From assembly GCA_964443135.1 (NCBI GenBank), contig CAYUBQ010000013.1, positions 18,203-82,202 on the forward strand: a stretch of DNA of 64,000 nt, in the 5' to 3' direction. Both the position numbers and the translations under genes were made by a program. The stretch is from JAIPEI01 sp964443135. Lineage in GTDB: Bacteria; Desulfobacterota; DSM-4660; Desulfatiglandales; HGW-15. Below the pieces are notes generated by a model. The model searched no databases. It saw only the letters and a list, made by a program, of their open reading frames with translations, and was not told the DNA's origin. This document shows positions 35,776-43,898 of this stretch, one piece after another (positions within the stretch are counted from its first letter, which is position 1; each line of letters starts with the position of its first letter).

Positions 35776-37035
35776 ATGCACCACTTTCAGCACCGCAGCG
35801 GCGAGCTCTTCGCCGAGGAGGTCCCGGTCGCCCGCATCGCGGAGGAGGTCGGGACCCCGTTTTACCTTTACTCCCACGCGACCCTGATGCAGCACTTCCG
35901 GGCCTTTGACGGGGCCTTCGAGGGCCTCCCGCACCTGGTCTGCTTCTCCATGAAGTCCAACTCCAGCATGGCCGTGCTGCGGCTCTTCTCCGATGCGGGC
36001 GGCGGCGCGGACATCGTGAGCGGGGGCGAGCTCCACCGGGCCGTGGCCGCGGGTGTGGACCCGAAGAAGATCGTCTACTCGGGGGTGGGCAAGACAGCCG
36101 AGGAGATGGCCTATGCCCTCCGCTCCGGCATCCTGCTCTTTGCCGCGGAGTCCCCCCAGGAGATCACCCGGCTGAACGATACGGCGGCCGCAGAGGGTTC
36201 CCGGGCGCCGGTGGCCATCCGCGTGAACCCGGACATCGACCCCAAGACCCACCCGTACATCTCCACGGGCATGCGGGAGAACAAGTTCGGCATACCCATG
36301 GAGCAGGCCTTCGAGGAGTACGTCCGGGCGGCGGGCCTGCCCAACCTGGACGTCTGCGGGGTCTCCTGCCACATCGGGAGCCAGCTCACGCAGATCAGCC
36401 CGTTCGTGGAGGCGCTCAGGAGGCTCAAGCAGTTCATCGGCCGCCTGGCCGGAGAGGGGATCCGGATCCGGTACCTGGACCTGGGCGGCGGCCTGGGCAT
36501 CACCTACGACCGGGAGACCCCCCCCGCCCCCGGGGAGTACGCGGCCGCCATCAGGCAGGAGCTGGACATGGAAGGCGTCCTCGTCCTGCTGGAGCCGGGC
36601 CGGGTCATCGTGGGCAATGCGGGCATCCTCGTGGCCACGGTGCTCTACACCAAGACCGTCGAAGGCAAGACGTTCTTCGTCGTGGACGCGGCCATGAACG
36701 ACCTGGTCCGGCCGAGCCTGTACGGCTCCTATCACGGAATCCAGCCGGTCCGGGAGCGCGGGGGCGCGCGGGTCGAGGCGGACGTGGTGGGACCGATCTG
36801 CGAGTCTAGCGATTTCCTCGCCAAGGACCGGGAGCTGGAGGCCTTCGAGCCCGGCGACCTGCTGGCCGTGATGAGCGCGGGCGCGTACGGTTTCACCATG
36901 TCGTCCACCTACAACTCCCGCCCCCGGGCCGCGGAGGTGCTGGCCCGGGGAGACCGGTTCGCGGTGATCCGGAGACGAGAGACCTACGAGGATCTGGTCC
37001 GGGGGGAACGGGTTCCGGATCTCGTGACCGGTTAG
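35776..37035 (+). CDS. lysA: diaminopimelate decarboxylase LysA
   Basis: 419 residues, fold-III PLP enzyme. The Schiff-base Lys is in CFSMKSNSS, the His of SCHIGSQL stacks on PLP, LDLGGGLGI binds phosphate, and GPICESSDFLAKDR carries the catalytic Cys of the partner subunit. Makes L-lysine from meso-DAP. GGAG precedes the ATG. It is followed 40 nt later by dapF, which supplies its substrate. Confidence 0.96.
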   Translation: MHHFQHRSGELFAEEVPVARIAEEVGTPFYLYSHATLMQHFRAFDGAFEGLPHLVCFSMKSNSSMAVLRLFSDAGGGADIVSGGELHRAVAAGVDPKKIVYSGVGKTAEEMAYALRSGILLFAAESPQEITRLNDTAAAEGSRAPVAIRVNPDIDPKTHPYISTGMRENKFGIPMEQAFEEYVRAAGLPNLDVCGVSCHIGSQLTQISPFVEALRRLKQFIGRLAGEGIRIRYLDLGGGLGITYDRETPPAPGEYAAAIRQELDMEGVLVLLEPGRVIVGNAGILVATVLYTKTVEGKTFFVVDAAMNDLVRPSLYGSYHGIQPVRERGGARVEADVVGPICESSDFLAKDRELEAFEPGDLLAVMSAGAYGFTMSSTYNSRPRAAEVLARGDRFAVIRRRETYEDLVRGERVPDLVTG

Positions 37036-37075
37036 CCCGGGCGGAGACAACAGCATCGAAACGGGGAGTGCAGGG

Positions 37076-37897
37076 ATGGAAGAGCTCGAGTTCTGGAAGA
37101 TGAGCGGGAGCGGGAACGACTTCATCCTGGTGGACAACCGGGACGACAAGGTGGCCTTCGACTCCATGGCCCGCCTGGCGGAGCGGGCCTGCCGGCGAAG
37201 GGAGTCGGTGGGGGCGGACGGCATGATCTTCGTCCAGGGCTCGAATCGCTGGGACTTTCAGTGGCGGTTCTTCAACGCGGACGGAAGCGAGGCCGAGATG
37301 TGCGGAAACGGCGGTCGCTGTGCGGCCCGGTTCGCCCACCTGAAGGGGATCGCGGGTCCGGAGATGACCTTCGAGACCCTGGCCGGTCCGGTCTCCGCCG
37401 AGGTGCGGGGGCGCATCGTGAAGGTCCGCATGCCCCGGCCCTCCAGGGTCGACCTCGACGTCGATCTGCCGCCGGGGGAGGGCTGGCGGACCTCGGACTT
37501 CGTCAACACGGGCGTACCCCACACGGTGCTTCAGGTGGACGACCTGGAGCACTGCCCGGTGGACGAGCTGGGCCGGATGGTCCGCAACCACGCCCTGTTC
37601 GCCCCCCGGGGGACCAACGCCGACTTCATCCGGGTGACGGGTCCGGACTCCCTGGAGATTCGAACCTACGAGCGGGGGGTGGAGGGCGAGACCCTCGCCT
37701 GCGGCACCGGGGCCATCGCAGCCGCCCTGGTCGCGGCCGAACGGGGGCGGGTCGCTTCTCCGGCCCGGGTGAGGACATGGGGAGGGCAGGAGCTCGTCAT
37801 CCATTTCGTGAGGGAGGAGGGCGCTGTAACGGAGGTCTGGCTCGAAGGAAACACGTCGGTCGTCTACCGGGCCCGCATGGACCCGGAGGCCCTCTGA
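37076..37897 (+). CDS. dapF: diaminopimelate epimerase DapF
   Basis: 273 residues. Both catalytic Cys motifs are visible: EMCGNGGRCAARF and GETLACGTGA. MSGSGNDFILVDN is the N-terminal signature. Converts LL-DAP to meso-DAP for peptidoglycan and lysine, and thus works directly after DapL encoded four genes on. GGGGAG lies upstream of the ATG. Confidence 0.97.
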   Translation: MEELEFWKMSGSGNDFILVDNRDDKVAFDSMARLAERACRRRESVGADGMIFVQGSNRWDFQWRFFNADGSEAEMCGNGGRCAARFAHLKGIAGPEMTFETLAGPVSAEVRGRIVKVRMPRPSRVDLDVDLPPGEGWRTSDFVNTGVPHTVLQVDDLEHCPVDELGRMVRNHALFAPRGTNADFIRVTGPDSLEIRTYERGVEGETLACGTGAIAAALVAAERGRVASPARVRTWGGQELVIHFVREEGAVTEVWLEGNTSVVYRARMDPEAL

Positions 37898-37933
37898 GGG
37901 CGAGGATACCGACGAAACCGTCACACTCCAGGT

Positions 37934-37965
37934 CCGCCCCGGGCACAAACGTCGTCCCGGGGCGG
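37934..37965 (+). other. hairpin between dapF and dapA
   Basis: Perfect 10-bp GC stem CCGCCCCGGG / CCCGGGGCGG with a 12-nt loop and no T run. It probably affects mRNA stability or translation of dapA, which starts 20 nt later, more than termination. Confidence 0.4.
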
Positions 37966-37985
37966 CGCACAACAGGGAGGGGACC

Positions 37986-38858
37986 ATGTTCAGGGGATCC
38001 ATCGTTGCGATCGTCACGCCGTTCAAGGACGGGCAGGTGGACGAGGAGGGCTACCGGGGGCTCATCGAGGAGCAGATCGAGAACGGCACGAGCGCGATCG
38101 TGCCGTGCGGGACCACGGGAGAGTCCGCCACGCTTTCCATGGAGGAGCACGCCCGGGTCATCGACATCGCCGTGAGCGCGGTGAACAAGCGGGTGCCGGT
38201 GATCGCGGGTGCAGGCGGGAACAGCACGCAGGAGGCGGTCGAGCTCACCCGGCACGCCAAGGAGGCCGGTGCGGACGCCACGCTCCAGGTCACCCCGTAC
38301 TACAACAAGCCCACCCAGGAAGGACTGTACCGGCACTTCGAGGCCATTGCCAAGGCGGTCCCTCTCCCCCAGGTCCTCTACAACGTGCCCGGGAGGACGA
38401 GCGTCAACATGCTTCCCGAGACCGTGGCGCGTCTGGCGGAGATCCCGGAGATCGTAGCCGTCAAGGAGGCCTCCGGCAGCCTGGCCCAGATGGCCGACGT
38501 GCTGAACCTGGCGGGCGACAAGATCACCCTGCTCTCCGGCGACGACAACGTCACCCTGCCGGTGCTCTCCATCGGCGGGAAGGGCGTAATCTCGGTGGTG
38601 GCGAACCTCATCCCGGGGGACAACGCCCGGATGGTCCGGGCCTGGGAGGAGGGCCGCCCGGACGAGGCGCGCGAGCGCTTCTTCCGGCTCTTCCCCCTGT
38701 GCAAGGCCATGTTCTACGAGACCAACCCGATTCCCGTGAAGACCGCCCTGGCGCTCATGGGGAAGATCGACGGGGAGATGCGGCTTCCGCTCTCGGCCAT
38801 GTCCCCGGCGAACGTGGAGAAGCTGAGAAAGGACCTCCAGGACTACGGGATCCTCTGA
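37986..38858 (+). CDS. dapA: 4-hydroxy-tetrahydrodipicolinate synthase DapA
   Basis: 290 residues, class I aldolase barrel. CGTTGESATLS holds the Thr of the proton relay, YNVPGRTSVNM the Tyr/Arg active-site segment and VAVKEASG the Schiff-base Lys. Condenses pyruvate with aspartate semialdehyde, the first committed DAP step. GGAGGGG lies five bases before the ATG. Confidence 0.97.
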   Translation: MFRGSIVAIVTPFKDGQVDEEGYRGLIEEQIENGTSAIVPCGTTGESATLSMEEHARVIDIAVSAVNKRVPVIAGAGGNSTQEAVELTRHAKEAGADATLQVTPYYNKPTQEGLYRHFEAIAKAVPLPQVLYNVPGRTSVNMLPETVARLAEIPEIVAVKEASGSLAQMADVLNLAGDKITLLSGDDNVTLPVLSIGGKGVISVVANLIPGDNARMVRAWEEGRPDEARERFFRLFPLCKAMFYETNPIPVKTALALMGKIDGEMRLPLSAMSPANVEKLRKDLQDYGIL

Positions 38859-38914
38859 GGACCGCTTTCAGCGGGGCGGGTCGGCGAATCCATATCCCGA
38901 CGGGAGAGAATCGG

Positions 38915-39718
38915 ATGGCACGCGTGATTGTTGCAGGGGCGGGCGGCCGCATGGGCGGCCGCATCGTTCACATGGCCGTGGAGAACCCGGACGTGGTCCT
39001 GGCGGGCGCGTTCGAGCGGGGCGATCACGCGGCGGTGGGCCGGGATGCCGGTGAGGCCGCGGGCCTGGGTGTGGTGGGGGTGCCCGTGGCCGGCTCCCCG
39101 GAGGAGGTTGGAGGCCCGGGGGACGTGCTGATCGACTTCACCTCCCCCGAGGCCACCTTGGCGAACGCGCGGATCGCCGCGGAAAAGGGCTGGTCGCTGG
39201 TGATCGGGACCACCGGGATCGCCGGCGAACGGCTGGAGGCGCTCAGGGAGGTGGCGACCGGGCTCCGCTGCGTCATGGCGCCCAACATGAGCGTGGGCGT
39301 GAACCTCATGTTCCGAATCGCCTCGGAGATGGCGCGCATCCTGGGCGAAGACTACGACATGGAGATTCTGGAGACCCACCACCGCTTCAAGAAGGACGCC
39401 CCGAGCGGAACGGCCCTCCGGCTGGCCCGGGTGCTGGCCGAGGCCGTGGGCCGGGACCTGGACAAGACGGCCGTCTACGAGCGCAGGGGCATGATCGGTG
39501 AACGGTCGAGGGACGAGATCGGGATCCAGACCTGGCGGGCCGGCGACATCACCGGGGAGCACACGGTGATGTTCGGCGGGGTGGGGGAGCGCCTCGAGCT
39601 CACCCACAGGGCCCACAATCGGGACAACTTCGCCCGGGGCGCCGTCAAGGCGGCCTTGTGGGTGGTGGACCGGCCCCCGGGGTTCTACGACATGCAGGAC
39701 GTGCTGGGGTTGAAGTAG
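38915..39718 (+). CDS. dapB: 4-hydroxy-tetrahydrodipicolinate reductase DapB
   Basis: 267 residues. N-terminal NAD(P)H loop VAGAGGRMGGRI, IDFTSPEAT, IGTTGI, APNMSVGVN and the DapB signature ETHHRFKKDAPSGTA with the catalytic His and Lys. Reduces the DapA product to tetrahydrodipicolinate. CGGGAGAG lies upstream of the ATG at 38915; the longer in-frame reading overlaps dapA and was rejected. Confidence 0.97.
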   Translation: MARVIVAGAGGRMGGRIVHMAVENPDVVLAGAFERGDHAAVGRDAGEAAGLGVVGVPVAGSPEEVGGPGDVLIDFTSPEATLANARIAAEKGWSLVIGTTGIAGERLEALREVATGLRCVMAPNMSVGVNLMFRIASEMARILGEDYDMEILETHHRFKKDAPSGTALRLARVLAEAVGRDLDKTAVYERRGMIGERSRDEIGIQTWRAGDITGEHTVMFGGVGERLELTHRAHNRDNFARGAVKAALWVVDRPPGFYDMQDVLGLK

Positions 39719-39858
39719 CGTCGGTTCGGACGCCGGGAGCCCTTCACCAGGAGGCCCGCGAGGAGCGCAAAGGCGTAAACCTCGCCTGCTTCCACGGTGA
39801 GACGGAAGGCCCCGGCCTTTTCACCAGGCCGAGACATCTGGAGCCAAGGAAAGAAAGC

Positions 39859-41028
39859 ATGCCATTCGAGAAAGCAGACCGGCTGAAGAAGCTCCCCCCT
39901 TACCTCTTCAAGGAGATCGACCGGAAGAAGGCGGAGGTCCGGGCGAGCGGCGTGGACGTCATCGACCTGGGGGTGGGGGACCCGGACCTTCCGACCCCGC
40001 CCCACATCATCGAGGCCCTGAAGGCCGGGGCCGAGGATCCGGCGAACCACCGCTACCCCTCCTACTCGGGGATGAACGCCTTCAAGGACGCCGTGGCGGA
40101 GTGGTACGAAAAGCGGTTCAACGTGCCCCTGGACCCGGCCACCGAGGTGGTCTCCCTGATCGGGAGCAAGGAGGGCCTCGCCCATCTGCCCCTGGCCTTC
40201 GTGAACCCGGGCGACGTCGCGCTGGTGCCCACGCCCGCTTACCCCGTGTACAGCACCGCGACCCTGTTCGCCGGCGGCGAGCCCGTCTTCATGCCCCTGC
40301 TGAAGGAGAACGGGTTTCTCCCGGACCTGGACGCCGTTCCCCCGGGGGCGCTCGACCGGGCCCGGATCCTCTTCATCAACTACCCGAACAACCCCACCTC
40401 GGCCGTGGCCGACACGGCCTTTTTCGCCCGGGTGGCGGCCTTTGCCCGGGAGCACGGCCTCATCGTCTGTCACGACGCCGCCTACACGGAGATGGCCTTC
40501 GACGGCTACCGGCCGCCGAGCTTCCTGGAGGCCCAGGGGGCGAGGGACGTGGGCATCGAGTTTCACTCCCTCTCCAAGACCTACAACATGACCGGCTGGC
40601 GGATCGGCTTCGCCGTGGGAAACCGGGACGTGGTGGAAGGGCTCGGCACGATCAAGAGCAACGTGGACTCGGGGGTCTTTCAGGCGGTCCAGATGGCGGG
40701 GATCGAAGCCCTCCGGGGGGACCAGTCCTGCGTGGCGTCCATGACGGAACGGTACGCCGCAAGGCGGGACCTCGTGGTCGAGGGCCTGGGGCAGGCCGGC
40801 TTCGACGTGGAGCCCTGCCGGGCGACCTTTTACCTCTGGGTCCGGGTCCCCGAAGGGTGGAGCTCGACCGCAATCACGGCCCGATTCCTGGAGAGCGGCG
40901 TGGTGGTCACGCCCGGAAACGGGTTCGGTGAGCCCGGGGAGGGCTACTTCCGCATTGCGCTCACCCAGACCCGAGAGCGTCTCCAGGAGGCCGTGGAGCG
41001 GATCAAGGCGGTTTCTCTCCAGCCGTGA
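39859..41028 (+). CDS. dapL: LL-diaminopimelate aminotransferase DapL
   Basis: 389 residues, fold-I PLP aminotransferase. Family-typical N-terminus DRLKKLPPYLFKEIDRKK (in part LKKLPPYLF), GVGDPDLPTPPHI, YPNNPTSAVA and the Lys motif SLSKTYNMTGWRIGF. Its place after dapB identifies it as the one-step route from tetrahydrodipicolinate to LL-DAP, bypassing acylated intermediates, a pathway common in Desulfobacterota. AAGGAAAG precedes the ATG at 39859. Stop overlaps folK GTG by four bases. Confidence 0.93.
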   Translation: MPFEKADRLKKLPPYLFKEIDRKKAEVRASGVDVIDLGVGDPDLPTPPHIIEALKAGAEDPANHRYPSYSGMNAFKDAVAEWYEKRFNVPLDPATEVVSLIGSKEGLAHLPLAFVNPGDVALVPTPAYPVYSTATLFAGGEPVFMPLLKENGFLPDLDAVPPGALDRARILFINYPNNPTSAVADTAFFARVAAFAREHGLIVCHDAAYTEMAFDGYRPPSFLEAQGARDVGIEFHSLSKTYNMTGWRIGFAVGNRDVVEGLGTIKSNVDSGVFQAVQMAGIEALRGDQSCVASMTERYAARRDLVVEGLGQAGFDVEPCRATFYLWVRVPEGWSSTAITARFLESGVVVTPGNGFGEPGEGYFRIALTQTRERLQEAVERIKAVSLQP

Positions 41029-41555
41029 AAGGGGGCCTGCGCGTGGCCGTGAGGGCGTACATCGGCATCGGCTCCAACCTGGGCCGTCCGCACGAGCACT
41101 GCCTGGAGGCCGCGGACCGGTTGACATCGATCCCGGCCACCCGGCTGGAGGCGGTCTCGTCCTGGTACTCGAGCCGTCCCGTGGGGGTGGAGAACCAGGG
41201 GTGGTTCGTGAACGGCGCCGCGCGCCTCGAGACCGGGCTTCCGGCCCGGGAGCTGCTCGGGCACCTCCTCCGCATCGAGTCGGAGATGGGGCGCGTGCGA
41301 AAAGAGCGCTGGGAGGCCAGGATCATCGATCTGGATCTCCTGCTTTACGGGAGCCGCCGGATTTGCGACAATGATTTGACGGTGCCCCACCCGAGAATGC
41401 ACGAGCGACGGTTCGTGCTGGTGCCCCTGATGGACCTGGAACCGGACTTGTTCCACCCGCTCCTGGGGGCCCCCGTCGGGACCCTCCTGGCCGGCCTGGA
41501 CGCCGAGGGCCAGGAGCTGTTCCCCCTGAAAGCAGGTTCCGCATGCGCATCCTGA
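41025..41555 (+). CDS. folK: 2-amino-4-hydroxy-6-hydroxymethyldihydropteridine diphosphokinase FolK
   Basis: 176 residues. YIGIGSNLGRP, SSWYSSRPVG, FVNGAARLET, ERWEARIIDLDLLLYG (metal Asp pair) and HPRMHERRFVLVPL are the standard HPPK motifs. Transfers pyrophosphate from ATP to the pterin in folate synthesis. GTG start overlapping dapL; another GTG six codons on is possible. Its 3' end overlaps the next small gene by 13 nt. Confidence 0.95.
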   Translation: MKGGLRVAVRAYIGIGSNLGRPHEHCLEAADRLTSIPATRLEAVSSWYSSRPVGVENQGWFVNGAARLETGLPARELLGHLLRIESEMGRVRKERWEARIIDLDLLLYGSRRICDNDLTVPHPRMHERRFVLVPLMDLEPDLFHPLLGAPVGTLLAGLDAEGQELFPLKAGSACAS

Positions 41556-41797
41556 TCCTCGCCTTTCTCATCTACCTCCTGTACCGGCTGGTGCGGGGGC
41601 TGAAGGGCCTTCAGGGACCACGTCGCTCCGCCGGAGACGGAACGGGCGAGGTCGTGGACGACATGGTTCAGGACCCCAACTGCGGCACCTACATCCCCCG
41701 AAGCGAGGCCGTGCGGCGGAGCGTCGGGGGTGAGGATCGCTGGTTCTGCAGCGAAGCCTGCGCCGAGGCCTATCAAGAGAACCGGCGCGGGGAGTGA
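41543..41797 (+). CDS. small membrane-anchored Cys protein (PP0621/YHS-like)
   Basis: 84 residues. One N-terminal membrane segment (RILILAFLIYLLYRLV), a basic linker, then MVQDPNCGTYIPRSEAV and RWFCSEACAEAYQ. The CG...FCS..C pattern is that of YHS/TRASH-like metal-binding modules (PP0621 family). It may bind a metal ion at the cytoplasmic face. Overlaps folK by 13 nt, so it is co-translated. Function unproven. Confidence 0.75.
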   Translation: MRILILAFLIYLLYRLVRGLKGLQGPRRSAGDGTGEVVDDMVQDPNCGTYIPRSEAVRRSVGGEDRWFCSEACAEAYQENRRGE

Positions 41798-41876
41798 GTC
41801 GTTTTCCGGGCGCGGAGACCGGGCATTCGGCCGATATCGAAAACCATCATCCAACGGAAACGGAGAGAGCGACACC

Positions 41877-42518
41877 ATGAAGTTCTTCATCGACACGGCG
41901 AACATCGAAGAGATCAAGAAGGCGAACGACCTGGGGCTCCTGGACGGCGTGACCACGAACCCGAGCCTGGTGGCCAAGGAGGGTCGCGAGTTCCGCGCGC
42001 TCATCGAGGAGATCTGCGACATCGTGGACGGGCCGGTGAACGCGGAGGTGGTGAGCACCGAGACGGCGGGCATGCTCGAGGAGGCCCGCGACCTGAGCGC
42101 CATCGCGGACAACATCGTGGTGAAGATCCCCCTGATCGCGGACGGCCTCAAGGCGGTCAACGTCCTGTCGGAGGAGGGGATCCAGACCAACGTCACCCTC
42201 TGCTTCTCCCCCATCCAGGCCCTCATGTCCGCAAAGGCCGGGGCCTCCTACATCAGCCCGTTCATCGGCCGCCTGGACGACCTGAGCCAGGTGGGCATGG
42301 AGCTGGTCGAGCAGATCACCACCATCTACGAGAACTACGGCTACGAAACGGAGATCATCGTGGCCAGCGTCCGGAACCCCCTCCACGTGCTCGATGCCGC
42401 CATGATGGGCGCGGACATTGCAACCATCCCCTACAAGGTGATGGAGCAGCTGATCAAGCACCCGATGACCGACATCGGGCTGGAGAAGTTCCTCGCGGAC
42501 TGGAAAAAGATGGGGTAG
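41877..42518 (+). CDS. fsa: transaldolase / fructose-6-phosphate aldolase-like protein
   Basis: 213 residues, the short decameric class. MKFFIDTANIEEIKKA, GVTTNPSLVAKEGR, the Schiff-base Lys in IVVKIPLIADGLKA and YISPFIGRLDD are the family motifs. Transfers dihydroxyacetone units, giving a non-oxidative pentose phosphate link; aldolase versus transaldolase activity cannot be told from sequence by eye. CGGAGAGAG precedes the ATG at 41877. Two bases separate its stop from the next gene. Confidence 0.9.
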   Translation: MKFFIDTANIEEIKKANDLGLLDGVTTNPSLVAKEGREFRALIEEICDIVDGPVNAEVVSTETAGMLEEARDLSAIADNIVVKIPLIADGLKAVNVLSEEGIQTNVTLCFSPIQALMSAKAGASYISPFIGRLDDLSQVGMELVEQITTIYENYGYETEIIVASVRNPLHVLDAAMMGADIATIPYKVMEQLIKHPMTDIGLEKFLADWKKMG

Positions 42519-42520
42519 CC

Positions 42521-43105
42521 ATGCGCGGTTCGATGCGATCGTTCGGCCTTTTCCTCCTGCCGGTGCTCGGCTCCGTCCTGATCGGGGCGGGTTCCGCATC
42601 GGCCGACATCTACCGGTACCAGGACGAACAGGGCGTCTGGCACTACACGAACATCAAGAACGACGCGCGGTACCGGCTCTACATCAAGTCCCCCGAGGAA
42701 AGGGCGATCGAGTACATCGAGAAGTACACCGAGATCATCGACCAGGCCTCGGACATGTTCGACGTGGAGCCCTCCCTGATCAAGGCCGTGATCAAGGCCG
42801 AGTCCGGCTTCAACCACAAGGCCGTCTCCCACAAGGGGGCCCAGGGGCTGATGCAGCTCATGCCGGCCACGGCGGAGCTCCTGCGGGTCAACGACCCCTT
42901 CGACCCCACGGAGAACATCTTCGGCGGCACGAGGTACCTCCGCAAGATGCTCGACCGGTTCGGCCACATGGAGCTGGCCGTGGCCGCCTACAATGCCGGA
43001 CCGGAGGCTGTGAAGAGCCACAACGGCATCCCCCCCTACCAGGAGACCCGGACCTTCGTCCAGCGGGTCATCAAGTACTACAACGGGTATCTGTACCGGA
43101 ACTGA
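42521..43105 (+). CDS. lytic transglycosylase, SLT domain
   Basis: 194 residues with signal peptide (to about ASA, residue 28). Residues 29-60 (DIYRYQDEQGVWHYTNIK) form a DUF4124-like module. The catalytic SLT domain has Glu in IKAESGFNHKAVSHKGAQG, here read as IKAESGFN and GAQGLMQLMPATA, then AVAAYNAGPEAV. Cleaves peptidoglycan glycan strands in the periplasm. It is the last gene of the long plus-strand run; the 204-nt gap to the tRNA promoter shows nothing recognisable. Confidence 0.93.
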   Translation: MRGSMRSFGLFLLPVLGSVLIGAGSASADIYRYQDEQGVWHYTNIKNDARYRLYIKSPEERAIEYIEKYTEIIDQASDMFDVEPSLIKAVIKAESGFNHKAVSHKGAQGLMQLMPATAELLRVNDPFDPTENIFGGTRYLRKMLDRFGHMELAVAAYNAGPEAVKSHNGIPPYQETRTFVQRVIKYYNGYLYRN

Positions 43106-43309
43106 CCGCTCACCTGCGAAAAGCCGCTATCCGCCTGCGTCCCCTCGGAGACGGACTCCCGCCGTACGGAGAGCGAATGACCACAGGAAAATGCTACCGG
43201 CCGAAATGACGGGGACCTACACCACGGACCCCCAGGCACAACCCCGGTACAGGGCGACTATCCCGGGTTGCAGAGCAATGGAAGGCGCTCTCGAAGGCGA
43301 GATTTTCTG

Positions 43310-43337
43310 TTGACAAACCGGCGACAGGCAATAGAAT
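43310..43337 (+). promoter_or_regulatory. tRNA promoter
   Basis: Perfect TTGACA (43310-43315), 16-nt spacer, TAGAAT (43332-43337). The predicted transcription start is a few bases before the tRNA-Gly 5' end. Confidence 0.75.
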
Positions 43338-43351
43338 ATGAAGTTCCCAAG

Positions 43352-43427
43352 GCGGGAATAGCTCAGCTGGTAGAGCCTCACGTTGCCAACGTGATTGTCG
43401 CGGGTTCGAGTCCCGTTTCCCGCTCCA
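43352..43427 (+). tRNA. tRNA-Gly (anticodon GCC)
   Basis: Acceptor GCGGGAA pairs perfectly with TTCCCGC; D-arm AGCTCAGCTGGTAGAGC, anticodon stem CACGT-TGCCA-ACGTG with GCC, T-arm GTTCGAGTC, and an encoded CCA (43425-43427). All arms fold in cloverleaf form. Confidence 0.97.
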
Positions 43428-43438
43428 AGCGCATTCGC

Positions 43439-43480
43439 GAGGTTCATCCCGGCGGGAGCCGGGATGAACCTCCTTTCCTT
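43439..43480 (+). terminator. terminator between the two tRNA genes
   Basis: A perfect 15-bp stem (43439-43453 with 43458-43472) with a GGGA loop is followed by a T-rich stretch CTTTCCTT. The tRNA-Cys gene starts 15 nt after the stem, so read-through or processing must supply it. Confidence 0.75.
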
Positions 43481-43486
43481 TGAGCG

Positions 43487-43562
43487 GGCGGCATAGCCAA
43501 GTGGCTAAGGCAGCGGTCTGCAAAACCGTTATTCACCGGTTCGAATCCGGTTGCCGCCTCCA
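43487..43562 (+). tRNA. tRNA-Cys (anticodon GCA)
   Basis: Acceptor GGCGGCA pairs with TGCCGCC; anticodon loop TCTGCAAAA contains GCA; T-loop GTTCGAATC; encoded CCA at 43560-43562. It lies 59 nt after tRNA-Gly. Confidence 0.97.
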
Positions 43563-43572
43563 GCAGCAGATG

Positions 43573-43610
43573 AAGGGCCCTCGAGTCCACCGGGACTCGA
43601 GGGCCCTTTT
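43573..43610 (+). terminator. intrinsic terminator after tRNA-Cys
   Basis: A perfect 16-bp stem (43573-43588 with 43593-43608) with a 4-nt loop ACCG, ending in TTTT. Confidence 0.9.
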
Positions 43611-43654
43611 GCGTAGAATATGAGGCCGGGGACGATGCATGGCCTGAGCCTCTA

Positions 43655-43861
43655 TCATGAATGGTAAAAATGGCTCTTCTTGGCCTCGAGGCCCTCCGGC
43701 GTTTCCCGGTCCATCTCCATTTTCATCTTGAAGAGGACCTTCAGGTCCAGGAAGATCATCACCTCATCGGGACAGACCTGGACGCACCGGAGGCAGATGA
43801 GGGCTTTCCGGCGGAAATCCTTGACACTCCTTGGAGTTTTGGCGCAAGCTTGTAGCGATTC
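43655..43861 (-). pseudogene. remnant of a Cys-rich (ferredoxin-like) protein gene
   Basis: The minus strand is open for 68 codons between stops and has coding-like GC-rich third positions. It encodes ALICLRCVQVCPDEVMIF, continuing FLDLKVLFKMKMEMDR and ending KSHFYHS. The CX2CX3CP pattern is three quarters of a [4Fe-4S] ferredoxin motif; the first Cys position is Ala. No ATG, GTG or TTG start precedes the cysteines and a stop lies directly upstream, so this looks like the 3' end of a lost gene next to the tRNAs. It occupies most of the 336-nt gap before the globin-PsiE gene, on the opposite strand. Confidence 0.4.
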
Positions 43862-43898
43862 TCACCGGATGGTCCCCAAGGAGTGAGGAAAAGAACCC

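Noticed and set aside
43194..43523. Minus-strand open frames across the tRNA genes
   Set aside because: They read through tRNA genes and a terminator; common false ORFs.
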